This document shows positions 39,710 through 47,591 of a stretch of DNA of 64,000 bases, in pieces. The notes beneath the pieces are model-generated. The model was not told the origin of the DNA. It was given only the letters and a program-made list of their open reading frames with translations, and did not search any database. The DNA comes from Falsibacillus pallidus. GTDB lineage: Bacteria; Bacillota; Bacilli; Bacillales; DSM-25281. Within the stretch, counting starts at the first letter, position 1, and each line of letters opens with the position of its first letter. The position numbers and the translations under genes are program-made. The stretch is taken from NCBI RefSeq assembly GCF_003350505.1, contig NZ_QQAY01000002.1, positions 306,276-370,275 of the forward strand. Reading direction: 5' to 3'.

Positions 39710-40312
39710 TCAGCCCTTTTTTGACAGGAAAGGGGTGCCTTCTATCCAAAAACGCCAAGGGTAATCTTTCGCTTCTCCGGAATTATCGATCCCGACCCGT
39801 TTTCCGTGAGCAATGCCTGATGGCGTTTTCCCTTCACAAATAAATAAAGGCGGATTTGTAAAGTGATGCCCATAATATTCCATGCCGATGCCAAGGGCTT
39901 TTGTGAGCTTACCCGGTCCATTGGTCAAATTTTTTCCGAAAGGCATCTTTCTCCTTGCGCTCATAAGGTCGATTCCTGAGAATGGTTCAACTGCCCGAAT
40001 CAACACTGCCTCAGGTGCATCGATGGCTCCACTGACCACATTCAAAAGGCAGTGGGTATGCATAACATACGTATAAACACTTCCTGCTTCAGCAAACATC
40101 ACTTCAGTTCGCTTCGTTCTGCGGTTTTGAAAGGAATGGGCAGCACGGTCGCCGGGACCGATGTAGGCCTCTGTTTCGGCAATATATCCGGACACAGTTC
40201 CCTCCGGTGTCATATGTACAAGCAGACAGCCGAGCAGGGATTTCGCCAATTCCAATGTTGGCTGCTGATAAAAATCTATGGGTAATGGTTTATAATGAAT
40301 ATCGGTTTGCAT
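39710..40312 (-). CDS. aag: 3-methyladenine DNA glycosylase (AAG/MPG family)
   Basis: 200 aa from the ATG at 40312 (MQTDIHYKPLPIDFYQQPTL), placed by AAAGGAAGAG. Family landmarks: LAKSLLGCLLVHM, the catalytic Glu and DNA-binding loop in IAETEAYIGPGDRAAHS, RTKRTEVMF, YVMHTHCLLNVV and LTNGPGKLTKALGI. It removes 3-methyladenine and related alkylated bases. The ATL gene at 29807 is a second alkylation-response gene in this window but is not linked in an operon. Confidence 0.93.
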   Translation of the reverse strand: MQTDIHYKPLPIDFYQQPTLELAKSLLGCLLVHMTPEGTVSGYIAETEAYIGPGDRAAHSFQNRRTKRTEVMFAEAGSVYTYVMHTHCLLNVVSGAIDAPEAVLIRAVEPFSGIDLMSARRKMPFGKNLTNGPGKLTKALGIGMEYYGHHFTNPPLFICEGKTPSGIAHGKRVGIDNSGEAKDYPWRFWIEGTPFLSKKG

Positions 40313-40454
40313 CAACTCTTCCTTTCCTATTAAAGATATAAAAAAATCTGTAAATTCGACAACAAGCAATGGTAAAATAGAGATAACGATCATGTCCTAG
40401 TCCATAACGAAACGAATTTTTCGAGTACACCTTAGAAAAATGGGAGAGAATGCA

Positions 40455-40724
40455 ATGAAATACACCAATGTAATGGAAGAAATTGTTTCAGCTCTTGTCA
40501 CGATGTACATGAAAGGCCCGGAATACCAAACATTCTGCAAATGTGAAAAATGTACCAATGATATCATTGCCCTGAGCCTGAATTCACTGCCAAGCCACTA
40601 TGTCACGACAGAAGACGGCCGCAAGCTGACATTCGAAATGCTTAATACAGTCGAGAATCGAAGTTGGATCAATAAAAGGATCATTAAAGCGATTTATGTC
40701 GTGGGAAAATTCCCTAAACATTAA
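40455..40724 (+). CDS. comFB: Late competence development protein ComFB
   Basis: 89 aa from the ATG at 40455 (MKYTNVMEEIVSALVTMYMK), preceded by GGGAGAG. The zinc-binding cysteines of the family are in FCKCEKCTNDIIALSLNSLP, followed by HYVTTEDGRKL and INKRIIKAIYVV. ComFB is known as part of the comF operon in B. subtilis but here it stands alone, without comFA or comFC. Recent work links the family to c-di-nucleotide binding; whether this member does so is unknown. Confidence 0.88.
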   Translation: MKYTNVMEEIVSALVTMYMKGPEYQTFCKCEKCTNDIIALSLNSLPSHYVTTEDGRKLTFEMLNTVENRSWINKRIIKAIYVVGKFPKH

Positions 40725-40746
40725 TTTAATAGAAATAATAAATATA

Positions 40747-40783
40747 GAAGGGACCGGAACACTTTGTGTACACCGGTCTCTTC
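40747..40783. terminator. Bidirectional terminator between convergent genes
   Basis: AGAAGGGACCGG and CCGGTCTCTTCT pair, with further inner pairing around the loop. Confidence 0.75.
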
Positions 40784-40786
40784 TAT

Positions 40787-41497
40787 TTAATTTTGATAAG
40801 ATTCAACCTTTTGCATCATCAGGCTCAATTCAGCAAATATCGAGTCACTCATCACTTTATACCCTTTTTTTGTTAGATGTATTCCGTCATCACTGATTAA
40901 TGAGGCAAGGTCTCCCGCTTTTTTCAAATAGGAGCGGACATCGATCCGTTTAATGGAATCCATTTGATCCAACAGCATGTTCAGCGATCGATTATAGGAA
41001 CTATGCCAATGTTCGATTCCCCCGACGGTGTTGATCCAGTGGCTGATAGACGTCCCGAATCTGGATGCGATGTTTTTGTAGTATCGGACGGGATCAAGGG
41101 GAGGAAGTGTTAATACTATTGGTGTGATATCGGCATTTTTCAGCGTATCGATCAGCTGCGAGACATTGTTTAAATATCTTTCGATTGGCACGGTTGGCTC
41201 ATGAGTAGAATCAGGTTCTTCCGCTACTTTGCCCCAATTGAAATCGCAGTCGTTGCCGCCAATATTCAAGAGGGCGATTTCCGGACGTTCTTGTATGACA
41301 TCCTTCTCAATTCGCTTGATCAAGAGGTCAGAATTATCATTAAAGACCCCTTTATTGATGATTTCAATCTGCTCTTTCCCTGTTTGAACAAATTGTTGCT
41401 GAAGGAGGTTAGGATAGTTTTCTTTCATGATGCGCAGTCTTCCTCCGGTAAAAGAAACTCCTCTGGTGATGCTGTCGCCAAGACAAATCATTTTCAT
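40787..41497 (-). CDS. SGNH/GDSL hydrolase
   Basis: 236 aa from the ATG at 41497 (MKMICLGDSITRGVSFTGG), with AAGGAT 9 bases upstream. Blocks I, III and V of the family are visible: GDSIT (Ser near residue 9), GGND (about 83-86) and DGIHL (Asp and His near 212-215). The absence of a signal peptide suggests a cytoplasmic esterase or lipase-like enzyme acting on an acylated metabolite. Substrate unknown. Confidence 0.88.
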   Translation of the reverse strand: MKMICLGDSITRGVSFTGGRLRIMKENYPNLLQQQFVQTGKEQIEIINKGVFNDNSDLLIKRIEKDVIQERPEIALLNIGGNDCDFNWGKVAEEPDSTHEPTVPIERYLNNVSQLIDTLKNADITPIVLTLPPLDPVRYYKNIASRFGTSISHWINTVGGIEHWHSSYNRSLNMLLDQMDSIKRIDVRSYLKKAGDLASLISDDGIHLTKKGYKVMSDSIFAELSLMMQKVESYQN

Positions 41498-41698
41498 CGC
41501 ATTCATCCTTAAATTTTTCATATTTTAATATTATTTTACAATAAAATCAGCAGTTGTCCTACTAAAAGGGTTTTCGATGAAAAGGGAGAATACATAGAGT
41601 AATTTAAAATAACATCTTTCCCCGCTTATATGCTCAGAATGTAATTAATTTGGTACGATAGTATTAATTCAATTAAAAAGGTTTTAAGGAGGGATGGC

Positions 41699-42091
41699 AT
41701 GTCTGGCATCATTTTGTTTGACGGCGTATGCAACTTCTGCGACAGCAGCGTGCAGTTCATTATGAAAAGAGACTCAAAGGAGTATTTTAAATTCGCCTCT
41801 CTCCAAAGCGAAATCGGTCAAAAACTCCTCAAGGAATATCAGGCTTCCAAAGGATTGGATAGTGTTGTTCTCATTGAAAATAACCGTCTGTACGTGGAGT
41901 CTGATGCAGCACTTGCTATCTGCCGCCATTTAGACGGTCCATGGAAGCTTTTGTGGGGGTTAAAAATAATCCCTGCACCGATCAGAAACAAAATCTATCA
42001 ATTCATCGCCAAGAACCGCTACAAGTGGTTCGGTCAAAAGGAAGCATGCCGGATTCCGTCACCGAAGGAAAGAAAGCGGTTTTTAGAATAA
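41699..42091 (+). CDS. DCC family thiol-disulfide protein (DUF393)
   Basis: 130 aa. The family signature FDGVCNFCDSSVQFI holds the redox pair Cys11 and Cys14; later DAALAICRHLDGPWKLLWGL and YKWFGQKEACRIPS match the family (YuxK-like). Predicted thioredoxin-like fold in the cytoplasm. RBS AGGAGGGA. Single gene. Confidence 0.88.
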   Translation: MSGIILFDGVCNFCDSSVQFIMKRDSKEYFKFASLQSEIGQKLLKEYQASKGLDSVVLIENNRLYVESDAALAICRHLDGPWKLLWGLKIIPAPIRNKIYQFIAKNRYKWFGQKEACRIPSPKERKRFLE

Positions 42092-42101
42092 ATTAGCATT
42101 C

Positions 42102-42139
42102 AGCTGAGCATTCACAAAAGGATTGCTCGGCTTTTTTCT
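42102..42139 (+). terminator. Terminator of the DCC gene
   Basis: AGCTGAGCA and TGCTCGGCT (one wobble pair) followed by TTTTTTCTTTT. Confidence 0.75.
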
Positions 42140-42145
42140 TTTAAT

Positions 42146-42174
42146 TGTAACGTTTATTTGGTGTGCTTCGTCAT
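42146..42174 (+). promoter_or_regulatory. ECF-type promoter of the fourth sigma operon
   Basis: TGTAAC (42146-42151), 17-bp spacer, CGTCAT (starting 42169). It matches the AAC...CGTC pattern of sigma-M/W-like promoters and lies 40 bp before the sigma start, suggesting autoregulation. Confidence 0.55.
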
Positions 42175-42212
42175 ACAGTTGACTAGCTAGTTGAAATGAG
42201 GGGGGATGAGGT

Positions 42213-42788
42213 TTGGAAAGGCATCAATTTTCCGCCTCTGAAATAGGGGATAGAGAAATTTTGGATATGGAGCCTGAAGAAGCAATCGAACGGTTGATGG
42301 ATCTATACGGGGAAGAGTTGAAAAGGCTCGCCTATTCCTATACGAAAAATTGGATGCAGACAGATGATCTCATTCAGGAAGTCTTTTTGTCCATTTACCA
42401 AAAACTTCACACATTCAATGGAAAGTCTGCGTTGAAAAGCTGGATTTATTCCATTGCGATCAATAAATGCAAGGATTATTTGCGAAGCTGGCATTACCGC
42501 AAGCTGCAATTGACTGACCATTGGATGACAACAGGAAAAACACAAGGGAATGGACCGATGGAGAACGTTATTCAACAAGATGAAAATAAAAAACTCATTG
42601 AAGCAGTCCTTGAACTGCCAATCAAGTATCGGGAAGTCATCGTACTTTTTTACTACAAAGACATGAACATTGATGAAATCTGTCAAATGCTTAGCTTGAG
42701 CCCTTCAGCAGTTAAGACACGGCTGCACAGGGGAAGGGAAAAACTAAGGATGTCGCATTCTTTGGAAGGAGGAATGCTGAATGGATGA
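42213..42788 (+). CDS. ECF RNA polymerase sigma factor
   Basis: 191 aa, TTG start at 42213 behind GAGGGGGG. Region 2 at about 30-98 (LYGEELKRLAYSYTKNWMQT, DDLIQEVFLSIYQKL, LKSWIYSIAINKCKDYLRSW) and region 4 at about 130-180 (LELPIKYREVIVLFYYKDMN, EICQMLSLSPSAVKTRLHRG). Similar in layout to B. subtilis SigV/YlaC-type factors. The last 8 bp overlap the next gene, so the pair is coupled. Confidence 0.9.
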   Translation: MERHQFSASEIGDREILDMEPEEAIERLMDLYGEELKRLAYSYTKNWMQTDDLIQEVFLSIYQKLHTFNGKSALKSWIYSIAINKCKDYLRSWHYRKLQLTDHWMTTGKTQGNGPMENVIQQDENKKLIEAVLELPIKYREVIVLFYYKDMNIDEICQMLSLSPSAVKTRLHRGREKLRMSHSLEGGMLNG

Positions 42789-43548
42789 GCAGCTGAAAAA
42801 GAGCAGGAAGGCTTTTGAGACGTATGTTTCTCCAGATAAAGTCTTCACCGAAGAAGATAAAAAAAGAATACGTGATCGAATTCAAAGCGCACCAGTGTCC
42901 ATGGAAGGCAAAAAAAGAGCCGAATGGTTTCCGAAATTGATGACCGGGGGAGTCGCAGCGGCAGTCATTTGCTTCCTTGCCATTTTTATCGGAAGCGCAC
43001 TTACTCATAATCTCGGTTCAAGTGATAAATCAGCAGAGTCTTCCCATATGGAATCTGCAGATGATTCAGGAGCAAAAAAGGGATTCAATCCAGAAGGTGC
43101 AGATAAAAAGGATACCTCAAATGAACTGACGGATGATGCAGGCAGGGTACAATTAGAGCCGGAACTTCTATCGTTATATAAGCAATTCTCGGCAAAGCAT
43201 GATGATATGCTCCTCAGGGGATTAACTCCGCTGCAGATTTTCACCCTTTACTTTTATGCAGAGGATCAAAAAGATTACGGAGTCCAATATTGGCTTTTCA
43301 ATCATGACCCGGACGTGGAGCAAATTTTCAAATCTGAAGAAGATTGGATACAATCTTCACAAAAAGATGGAGGCTCCCTGCTGGAAAAAGTGAAGAATTC
43401 ATATTTAGAGGAAAAAATCGTAGATGATTCAAATGCCTATATCCTCATTTCAAGCGAAAAGAATCAGGGTCTGGAAAATTCTCTCGGGTTCGGGCTCTCG
43501 AAAAATAAAGCAGGCGTCTGGAAAGTGAATTGGATGCCGATTCAATAG
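42781..43548 (+). CDS. Putative membrane anti-sigma factor
   Basis: 255 aa. An N-terminal cytoplasmic part (1-54, EDKKRIRDRIQSAP) is followed by one transmembrane helix (about 55-75, TGGVAAAVICFLAIFIGSAL) and an extracytoplasmic domain (about 120-255) with LSLYKQFSAKHDDMLLRGLT and a terminal VWKVNWMPIQ. The ATG overlaps the sigma stop and has GGAAGGAGG upstream. By position and topology an anti-sigma; I do not recognise the outer domain. Confidence 0.75.
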   Translation: MDEQLKKSRKAFETYVSPDKVFTEEDKKRIRDRIQSAPVSMEGKKRAEWFPKLMTGGVAAAVICFLAIFIGSALTHNLGSSDKSAESSHMESADDSGAKKGFNPEGADKKDTSNELTDDAGRVQLEPELLSLYKQFSAKHDDMLLRGLTPLQIFTLYFYAEDQKDYGVQYWLFNHDPDVEQIFKSEEDWIQSSQKDGGSLLEKVKNSYLEEKIVDDSNAYILISSEKNQGLENSLGFGLSKNKAGVWKVNWMPIQ

Positions 43549-43556
43549 CTGCATTG

Positions 43557-43587
43557 CCCCGGAAGCATTCGTCCGGGGTTATTTTTA
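43557..43587 (+). terminator. Terminator of the fourth sigma operon
   Basis: CCCCGGA and TCCGGGG with an 8-nt loop, followed by TTATTTTT. Confidence 0.8.
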
Positions 43588-43673
43588 TGAGAAATATTGA
43601 TTTTCAGGAGAATACAACAAAGAGAATCACAGATAATAAAGAAAGATCAGATCCGATTAGCATCGTCGAAAAA

Positions 43674-43689
43674 GTTTCCTTAATGCAAA
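43674..43689 (-). promoter_or_regulatory. MntR-like box upstream of the CDF gene
   Basis: Minus-strand reading TTTGCATTAAGGAAAC, flanked by AATT and TTT. It is very close to the MntR operators of B. subtilis (mntH and mntA type) as I remember them. It lies about 110 bp before the CDF start, a position that would suit activation, as reported for mneP. Confidence 0.6.
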
Positions 43690-43797
43690 ATTGTTTTGTG
43701 CAGCTTATAAGGATAGTTATCCGCAACACTCTTGCTCTAGACCCACCCATGATGGGTTTGCTATGATATCAAGAGATTAACGTTAGAGGTGAAACTG

Positions 43798-44703
43798 TTG
43801 GGAGCAAGAGAATCAATAGCCAAAAAAATTGCATGGATCAGCCTGGTGGCCAATATTATCCTGACTATCGGAAAATTGGTCATCGGATATTCAAGCCACA
43901 GTGACGCAGTATTTGCAGACGGGATCCATTCTGCTGCAGACGTCTTTGCATCACTCATCGTCCTTTTGGTGATTAAAATCGCCAATAAACCAGCAGATGA
44001 AGATCATCCATACGGCCATGGGAAAGCCGAAGTCATCGTATCCGGCATCGTTGGAATCCTGTTATTCCTTATTTCTATATATGTCGTGTATGAGGCTCTT
44101 ACCGGGTTCATGCATCCGATTGAAACTCCAAGCATCCTTGCCATGTGGGTCGCCATCTTTTCTTATGCGGCAAAGGAATATTTGTACCGCTCATCCATGA
44201 AGGTCGCGAAACAGCATAACAGCAAAGCAATTGAAGCCATTGCATTTGATCATAAAGCAGACATTGTCGCTTCTATCGCTGCTGCTATCGGTGTGCTGCT
44301 TTCTGTAATCGGGAGCAAAATCCATATACATATCCTTTTATACGGCGACAAGGTAGCCAGTATTTTTGTAGCCTATCTGATTTTTAAAATTGCAAAAGAG
44401 ATGCTTGTCGAAGCCTTTGATATTCTTCTGGAGCGCAACATCGATATGGAAACCCAGGCCGATTTTATTGCCATCATTGAAAAGTTCGAACTCGTAAGGA
44501 GAATCGATAAATTGAGGGCAAGGGAGCTGGGACACTATATCGTGGTCGATCTCCGCATCGCAATTGACCACTACAAAACCATTAAAGAAGGACATGATTT
44601 GGCAAGGGAGATCAAGCAAGCCTTGATGGATAAATACGATAATATTGATGAAGTGCTCATCCATTTAAACCCCTATTATGCTGATGGGGAAGCAGAGGAG
44701 TAG
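43798..44703 (+). CDS. Cation diffusion facilitator, MneP/MneS-like
   Basis: 301 aa from TTG 43798 (RBS AGAGGTG); GTG 43789 is the alternative. Six transmembrane segments with the CDF site residues: DAVFADGIHSAADVFASLIV and, later, AIAFDHKADIVASIAAAIGV (the D/H-x3-D pairs), plus HPYGHGKAEV. A cytoplasmic C-terminal domain (about 210-301) ends with VLIHLNPY. Length and sequence feel match the Mn exporters MneP/MneS of B. subtilis, and a MntR-like box lies upstream, so manganese efflux is the best guess. Other divalent metals are possible. Confidence 0.85.
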   Translation: MGARESIAKKIAWISLVANIILTIGKLVIGYSSHSDAVFADGIHSAADVFASLIVLLVIKIANKPADEDHPYGHGKAEVIVSGIVGILLFLISIYVVYEALTGFMHPIETPSILAMWVAIFSYAAKEYLYRSSMKVAKQHNSKAIEAIAFDHKADIVASIAAAIGVLLSVIGSKIHIHILLYGDKVASIFVAYLIFKIAKEMLVEAFDILLERNIDMETQADFIAIIEKFELVRRIDKLRARELGHYIVVDLRIAIDHYKTIKEGHDLAREIKQALMDKYDNIDEVLIHLNPYYADGEAEE

Positions 44704-44711
44704 CATAAATG

Positions 44712-44743
44712 AAAAACGCCTTATTAGCTAAGGCGTTTTTCGT
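44712..44743 (+). terminator. Terminator of the CDF gene
   Basis: AAAACGCCTTA and TAAGGCGTTTT form an 11-bp stem followed by T. Confidence 0.85.
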
Positions 44744-44763
44744 TTTATTTTTGTCATTAAATT

Positions 44764-44862
44764 CTAGTATCTGATATACGCAGATCCAATAATGATCAAA
44801 AGGATGAACAATACGACCACTAATGCGAATCCACCTGCTGCAAATCCACCAAAACCGCCCAT
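44764..44862 (-). CDS. YjcZ-family tiny membrane peptide (sporulation type)
   Basis: 32 aa, absent from length-filtered gene lists. The ATG at 44862 has a strong GAAGGAGGTGA site. It reads MGGFGGFAAGGFALVVVLFI then LLIIIGSAYIRY: the Gly/Phe-rich start and the FALVVVLFILLIIIG core are the signature of the tiny transmembrane peptides annotated as YjcZ family sporulation proteins in Bacillus. Expected in the spore; B. subtilis SscA-type peptides of this kind affect coat assembly and germination. Confidence 0.88.
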   Translation of the reverse strand: MGGFGGFAAGGFALVVVLFILLIIIGSAYIRY

Positions 44863-45113
44863 CACAGTCACCTCCTTCAAGACCCTTTCTATCTCACAGT
44901 ATGTAGGTGGAGGAGACTTTGACATGATAAAAATAGCTCTAATGAAGCAGTAGCGGCTAAAAGCCTTATTTCTTCTATGTTTATGCCTGTGCCCATTTTT
45001 TTAAAGGTAAGGTTCCGAGAAGAATAACCTTATTTTGAACAGGTTGTGGAAAAATCTGGTGACGTTTTTCTATCAGAGTGATAAAATAATTCCAAAGAAG
45101 ATGGGGGTGCATT

Positions 45114-45662
45114 GTGCAGAATATTTTTCAATTTATCGTGCCGGCTGCAATCATCGGATTCGTGCTTTACCGCAGAATTCGAAGATCAATCGGTTTTCAG
45201 CTTTATAAACAAAGAAGGCTCATTGTCCGAATGAGCATCTTTTCAATCTTATTGGTTTTGATTTTAGGGTTGAGCTTCAGTCATCCGATCAACCTTCTGT
45301 ATGATTTCCTCGGTGCTGCAGCAGGTAGTCTGATTCTTATGTATGCCATCCGAAAGAGTCTATTTGAAATGAAAGAGGATGGGCTTTATTATCGGACGCA
45401 TATATGGATTGAATCATTTATCTTATTTGTTTTTTTAAGCCGCTTCATTTACCGCTTCACAAACTGGGGCTCCATTTCACAGGCAGCAGCTGACGCGGGG
45501 AATAATCCGGATCAAGTCAATATTGCTTTTACGAGCGATCCAATAAGCAGGGCTGTCTTTTTCCTTTTGGCGGTTTATTACATCGGCTTTTATTTCTACG
45601 TCTGGAAAAAAGGAAAAGTTCTTCTCCAAGAAACAGAATCCAAACCGACCATACAGATATAA
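45114..45662 (+). CDS. CcdC-like membrane protein (DUF1453)
   Basis: 182 aa, GTG start at 45114 behind ATGGGGGTG. Five or so transmembrane segments. YRRIRRSIGFQLYKQRRLIV near the N-terminus, followed by MYAIRKSLFEMKEDGLYYRT and FVFLSRFIYRF, matches the CcdC family named after a gene near cytochrome c biogenesis loci. No function is established. Single gene with a bidirectional terminator after it. Confidence 0.82.
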   Translation: MQNIFQFIVPAAIIGFVLYRRIRRSIGFQLYKQRRLIVRMSIFSILLVLILGLSFSHPINLLYDFLGAAAGSLILMYAIRKSLFEMKEDGLYYRTHIWIESFILFVFLSRFIYRFTNWGSISQAAADAGNNPDQVNIAFTSDPISRAVFFLLAVYYIGFYFYVWKKGKVLLQETESKPTIQI

Positions 45663-45671
45663 GGAAATACA

Positions 45672-45709
45672 AAAAAAGGCGCCAAGTTTAATATGGCGCC
45701 TTCCTTTTT
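45672..45709. terminator. Bidirectional terminator
   Basis: AAGGCGCCA and TGGCGCCTT form a 9-bp stem, with A and T runs outside. Confidence 0.85.
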
Positions 45710-45710
45710 C

Positions 45711-46190
45711 TCAGCTTCTTTTAAACCGCTCCTCTAGCAGGTAGTCTTCCGCTTCGTCATAAGAACCGTAGGCTGCTTCTAAATTGAGTCCGTCATAGAT
45801 GTTCCACCACTCGTCTTCTTCAACCAGAATTAGTTCATGGCCTTCATCATTTATCCATCGTTCTTCCTGAGCTTCCCCGACAATGGCTGCTTCACGCGTG
45901 TTCTTTTCATTCCATGAAAGGGAATCAATAGATTCCTTGATCACTTTCATCAATTCCTCAGCAGAGAACTCGCGGATATTGATCATTCCCCGGTCGTCTG
46001 TCGGATAGCCTTTCAGCAATCCTCCATATACGAATCCATTCCCATTCGGATGCAAATGGTAAACGACATTGCTTTTTTCGTAGGCACTGTCTTCAAAATG
46101 GTAATTGACCCGTTTAAGAGAAACGTCTTTCTTTGTTAATTGCGGAAAATTCTTTTCAATCAGTGTTTGTTTTTCTTCAAATGTAAGCAT
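45711..46190 (-). CDS. Conserved acidic protein of unknown function
   Basis: 159 aa, ATG 46190 behind GAGGA. Soluble and acidic: FPQLTKKDVSLKRVNYHFED, then VVYHLHPNGNGFVYGGLLKG, and a tail of W, E and D residues (EERWINDEGHELILVEEDEW, SYDEAEDYLLEERF). I do not recognise the family; the composition is typical of Bacillus cytoplasmic proteins of unknown function. Confidence 0.75.
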   Translation of the reverse strand: MLTFEEKQTLIEKNFPQLTKKDVSLKRVNYHFEDSAYEKSNVVYHLHPNGNGFVYGGLLKGYPTDDRGMINIREFSAEELMKVIKESIDSLSWNEKNTREAAIVGEAQEERWINDEGHELILVEEDEWWNIYDGLNLEAAYGSYDEAEDYLLEERFKRS

Positions 46191-46228
46191 GCATATCCTC
46201 GTTTCATTTCTTCGATTTTGTCCGTTGA

Positions 46229-47485
46229 TTATACCACAACCCGTCTTGAATCGGGAATGTTTTTAGGGACAGTATTCAAATAGGACCTTTCGGCAATCCC
46301 GGCGACCTTTTGCTGAATGACCAATGTAATAAGAAGGAGTGCCCCTGCTCCAAAGAAAATGAAGCCGCCGCCAACATGGAGCATTATTATGCCCCCAATG
46401 GCCGGGCTGATGGTTCGTGAGAGATCCCAATGCGTCCCGTAAATGGCAAAGAAAGTGCCGCGTTTATCGGCTGGCGCCATTCTTCCCACAAAACTCAAGA
46501 AGTGGTTCAGTCCGATGCTTTCTCCGATTGTCAGGATCAACACCGTTATGATCAACATGACATAAGTGCTTGAAAGCCCCAGGCCGACAGCAGCAAGTGC
46601 AAAGCATACATAGGATATCCCGATGATTTTTTTCATGGTGAATTTACTGGACCATTTCACTAAAGGAATTTCCACAAACAGGCTGATTACTGCTTTAGCA
46701 ATAGACATCAATGTCAGTGCGAAGACCCCGTCCTTAAACATATCTTGTGAAAACAAGCGATAGGTTGTTTCCATCTGTGCATAAAAAAGACTGATTGGCA
46801 TGGAAAGCAGCATGACTCCAATCAATGGCAGATAAAAAGAAAGGGGTTTTCGAATGGCCGGTGCAGTACCAAATCCATTTCCATTCACATGGGCGCCGGT
46901 TGTAAATGGAGCTGTTTCTTTCATAAATGCCGTGCAGATTGCGAAATAAATGAGAAGTGCGGACCCTTCTAATAAAAATAAAAGGGAAGGACTGCTTTTG
47001 TAAAGGATGAGGCCGGCAGCAGGTCCGATCGTCATCCCGAATGACCCGATGGCAGAAATGACCGCGAACACTTCCGATCGCATATCCTCACTAGTCTGAT
47101 CCGCTATCTGCGCTCTTGAGGCAGGGATATAGATGGCTCTTCCAGCCCCGTTCAGCGCATATAGTACTGCAATCAGCCATACACTGTCTGCAAATATGAA
47201 CCCGATCATTGCAGCTCCTTGCAGAAAGAGGGATCCGTTTATTGATATTTTGCGCCCGACCCTGTCTGTGTATTGCCCAGCCAGAAATGTAACGAGCATT
47301 TCTGTGAATGGCTGCAAAGATACAACAAGCATGGGAATCATTACACTGCCATTAAATACCTCATGAAGATACAAGATTAAAAACGGTGCAAGCATCGCGC
47401 CTGATATTCCCGTAATAAATTCTCCTACAAAACGGATCCAGATGACCCGATCATAACGTTCTAGCAATGTTTTTATTTTTCTCAT
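46229..47485 (-). CDS. MFS transporter
   Basis: 418 aa; start ATG 47485 or 47491, both behind CAGGAGGG. Twelve transmembrane segments; the loop 2-3 motif is GQYTDRVGRKISINGSL and the loop 8-9 area reads VKWSSKFTMKKIIGIS. Efflux of sugars or drugs is likely. It is divergent (107 bp between starts) from an SgrR-type regulator, the arrangement seen for E. coli sgrR and the sugar exporter setA, which makes sugar-related efflux a reasonable hypothesis. Confidence 0.88.
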   Translation of the reverse strand: MRKIKTLLERYDRVIWIRFVGEFITGISGAMLAPFLILYLHEVFNGSVMIPMLVVSLQPFTEMLVTFLAGQYTDRVGRKISINGSLFLQGAAMIGFIFADSVWLIAVLYALNGAGRAIYIPASRAQIADQTSEDMRSEVFAVISAIGSFGMTIGPAAGLILYKSSPSLLFLLEGSALLIYFAICTAFMKETAPFTTGAHVNGNGFGTAPAIRKPLSFYLPLIGVMLLSMPISLFYAQMETTYRLFSQDMFKDGVFALTLMSIAKAVISLFVEIPLVKWSSKFTMKKIIGISYVCFALAAVGLGLSSTYVMLIITVLILTIGESIGLNHFLSFVGRMAPADKRGTFFAIYGTHWDLSRTISPAIGGIIMLHVGGGFIFFGAGALLLITLVIQQKVAGIAERSYLNTVPKNIPDSRRVVV

Positions 47486-47591
47486 TTTCATCCCTCCTGG
47501 AAATCTCATTTTAGGATGGTTATTCCAGAAGAAAAAGAGTAGAATGACAGTATTTCCATTTCACCTTTTAGAAGAGAGGGGAGGTTACGTG

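Noticed and set aside
40455-40724. A linked competence operon around comFB
   Set aside because: Neighbours are a DNA glycosylase and a GDSL hydrolase on the other strand; no comFA or comFC is present.
43587-43766. A 59-codon ORF between the fourth ECF operon and the CDF gene
   Set aside because: Its ATG lies in the terminator tail without a ribosome binding site, and the frame overlaps the MntR-like box and the CDF promoter.
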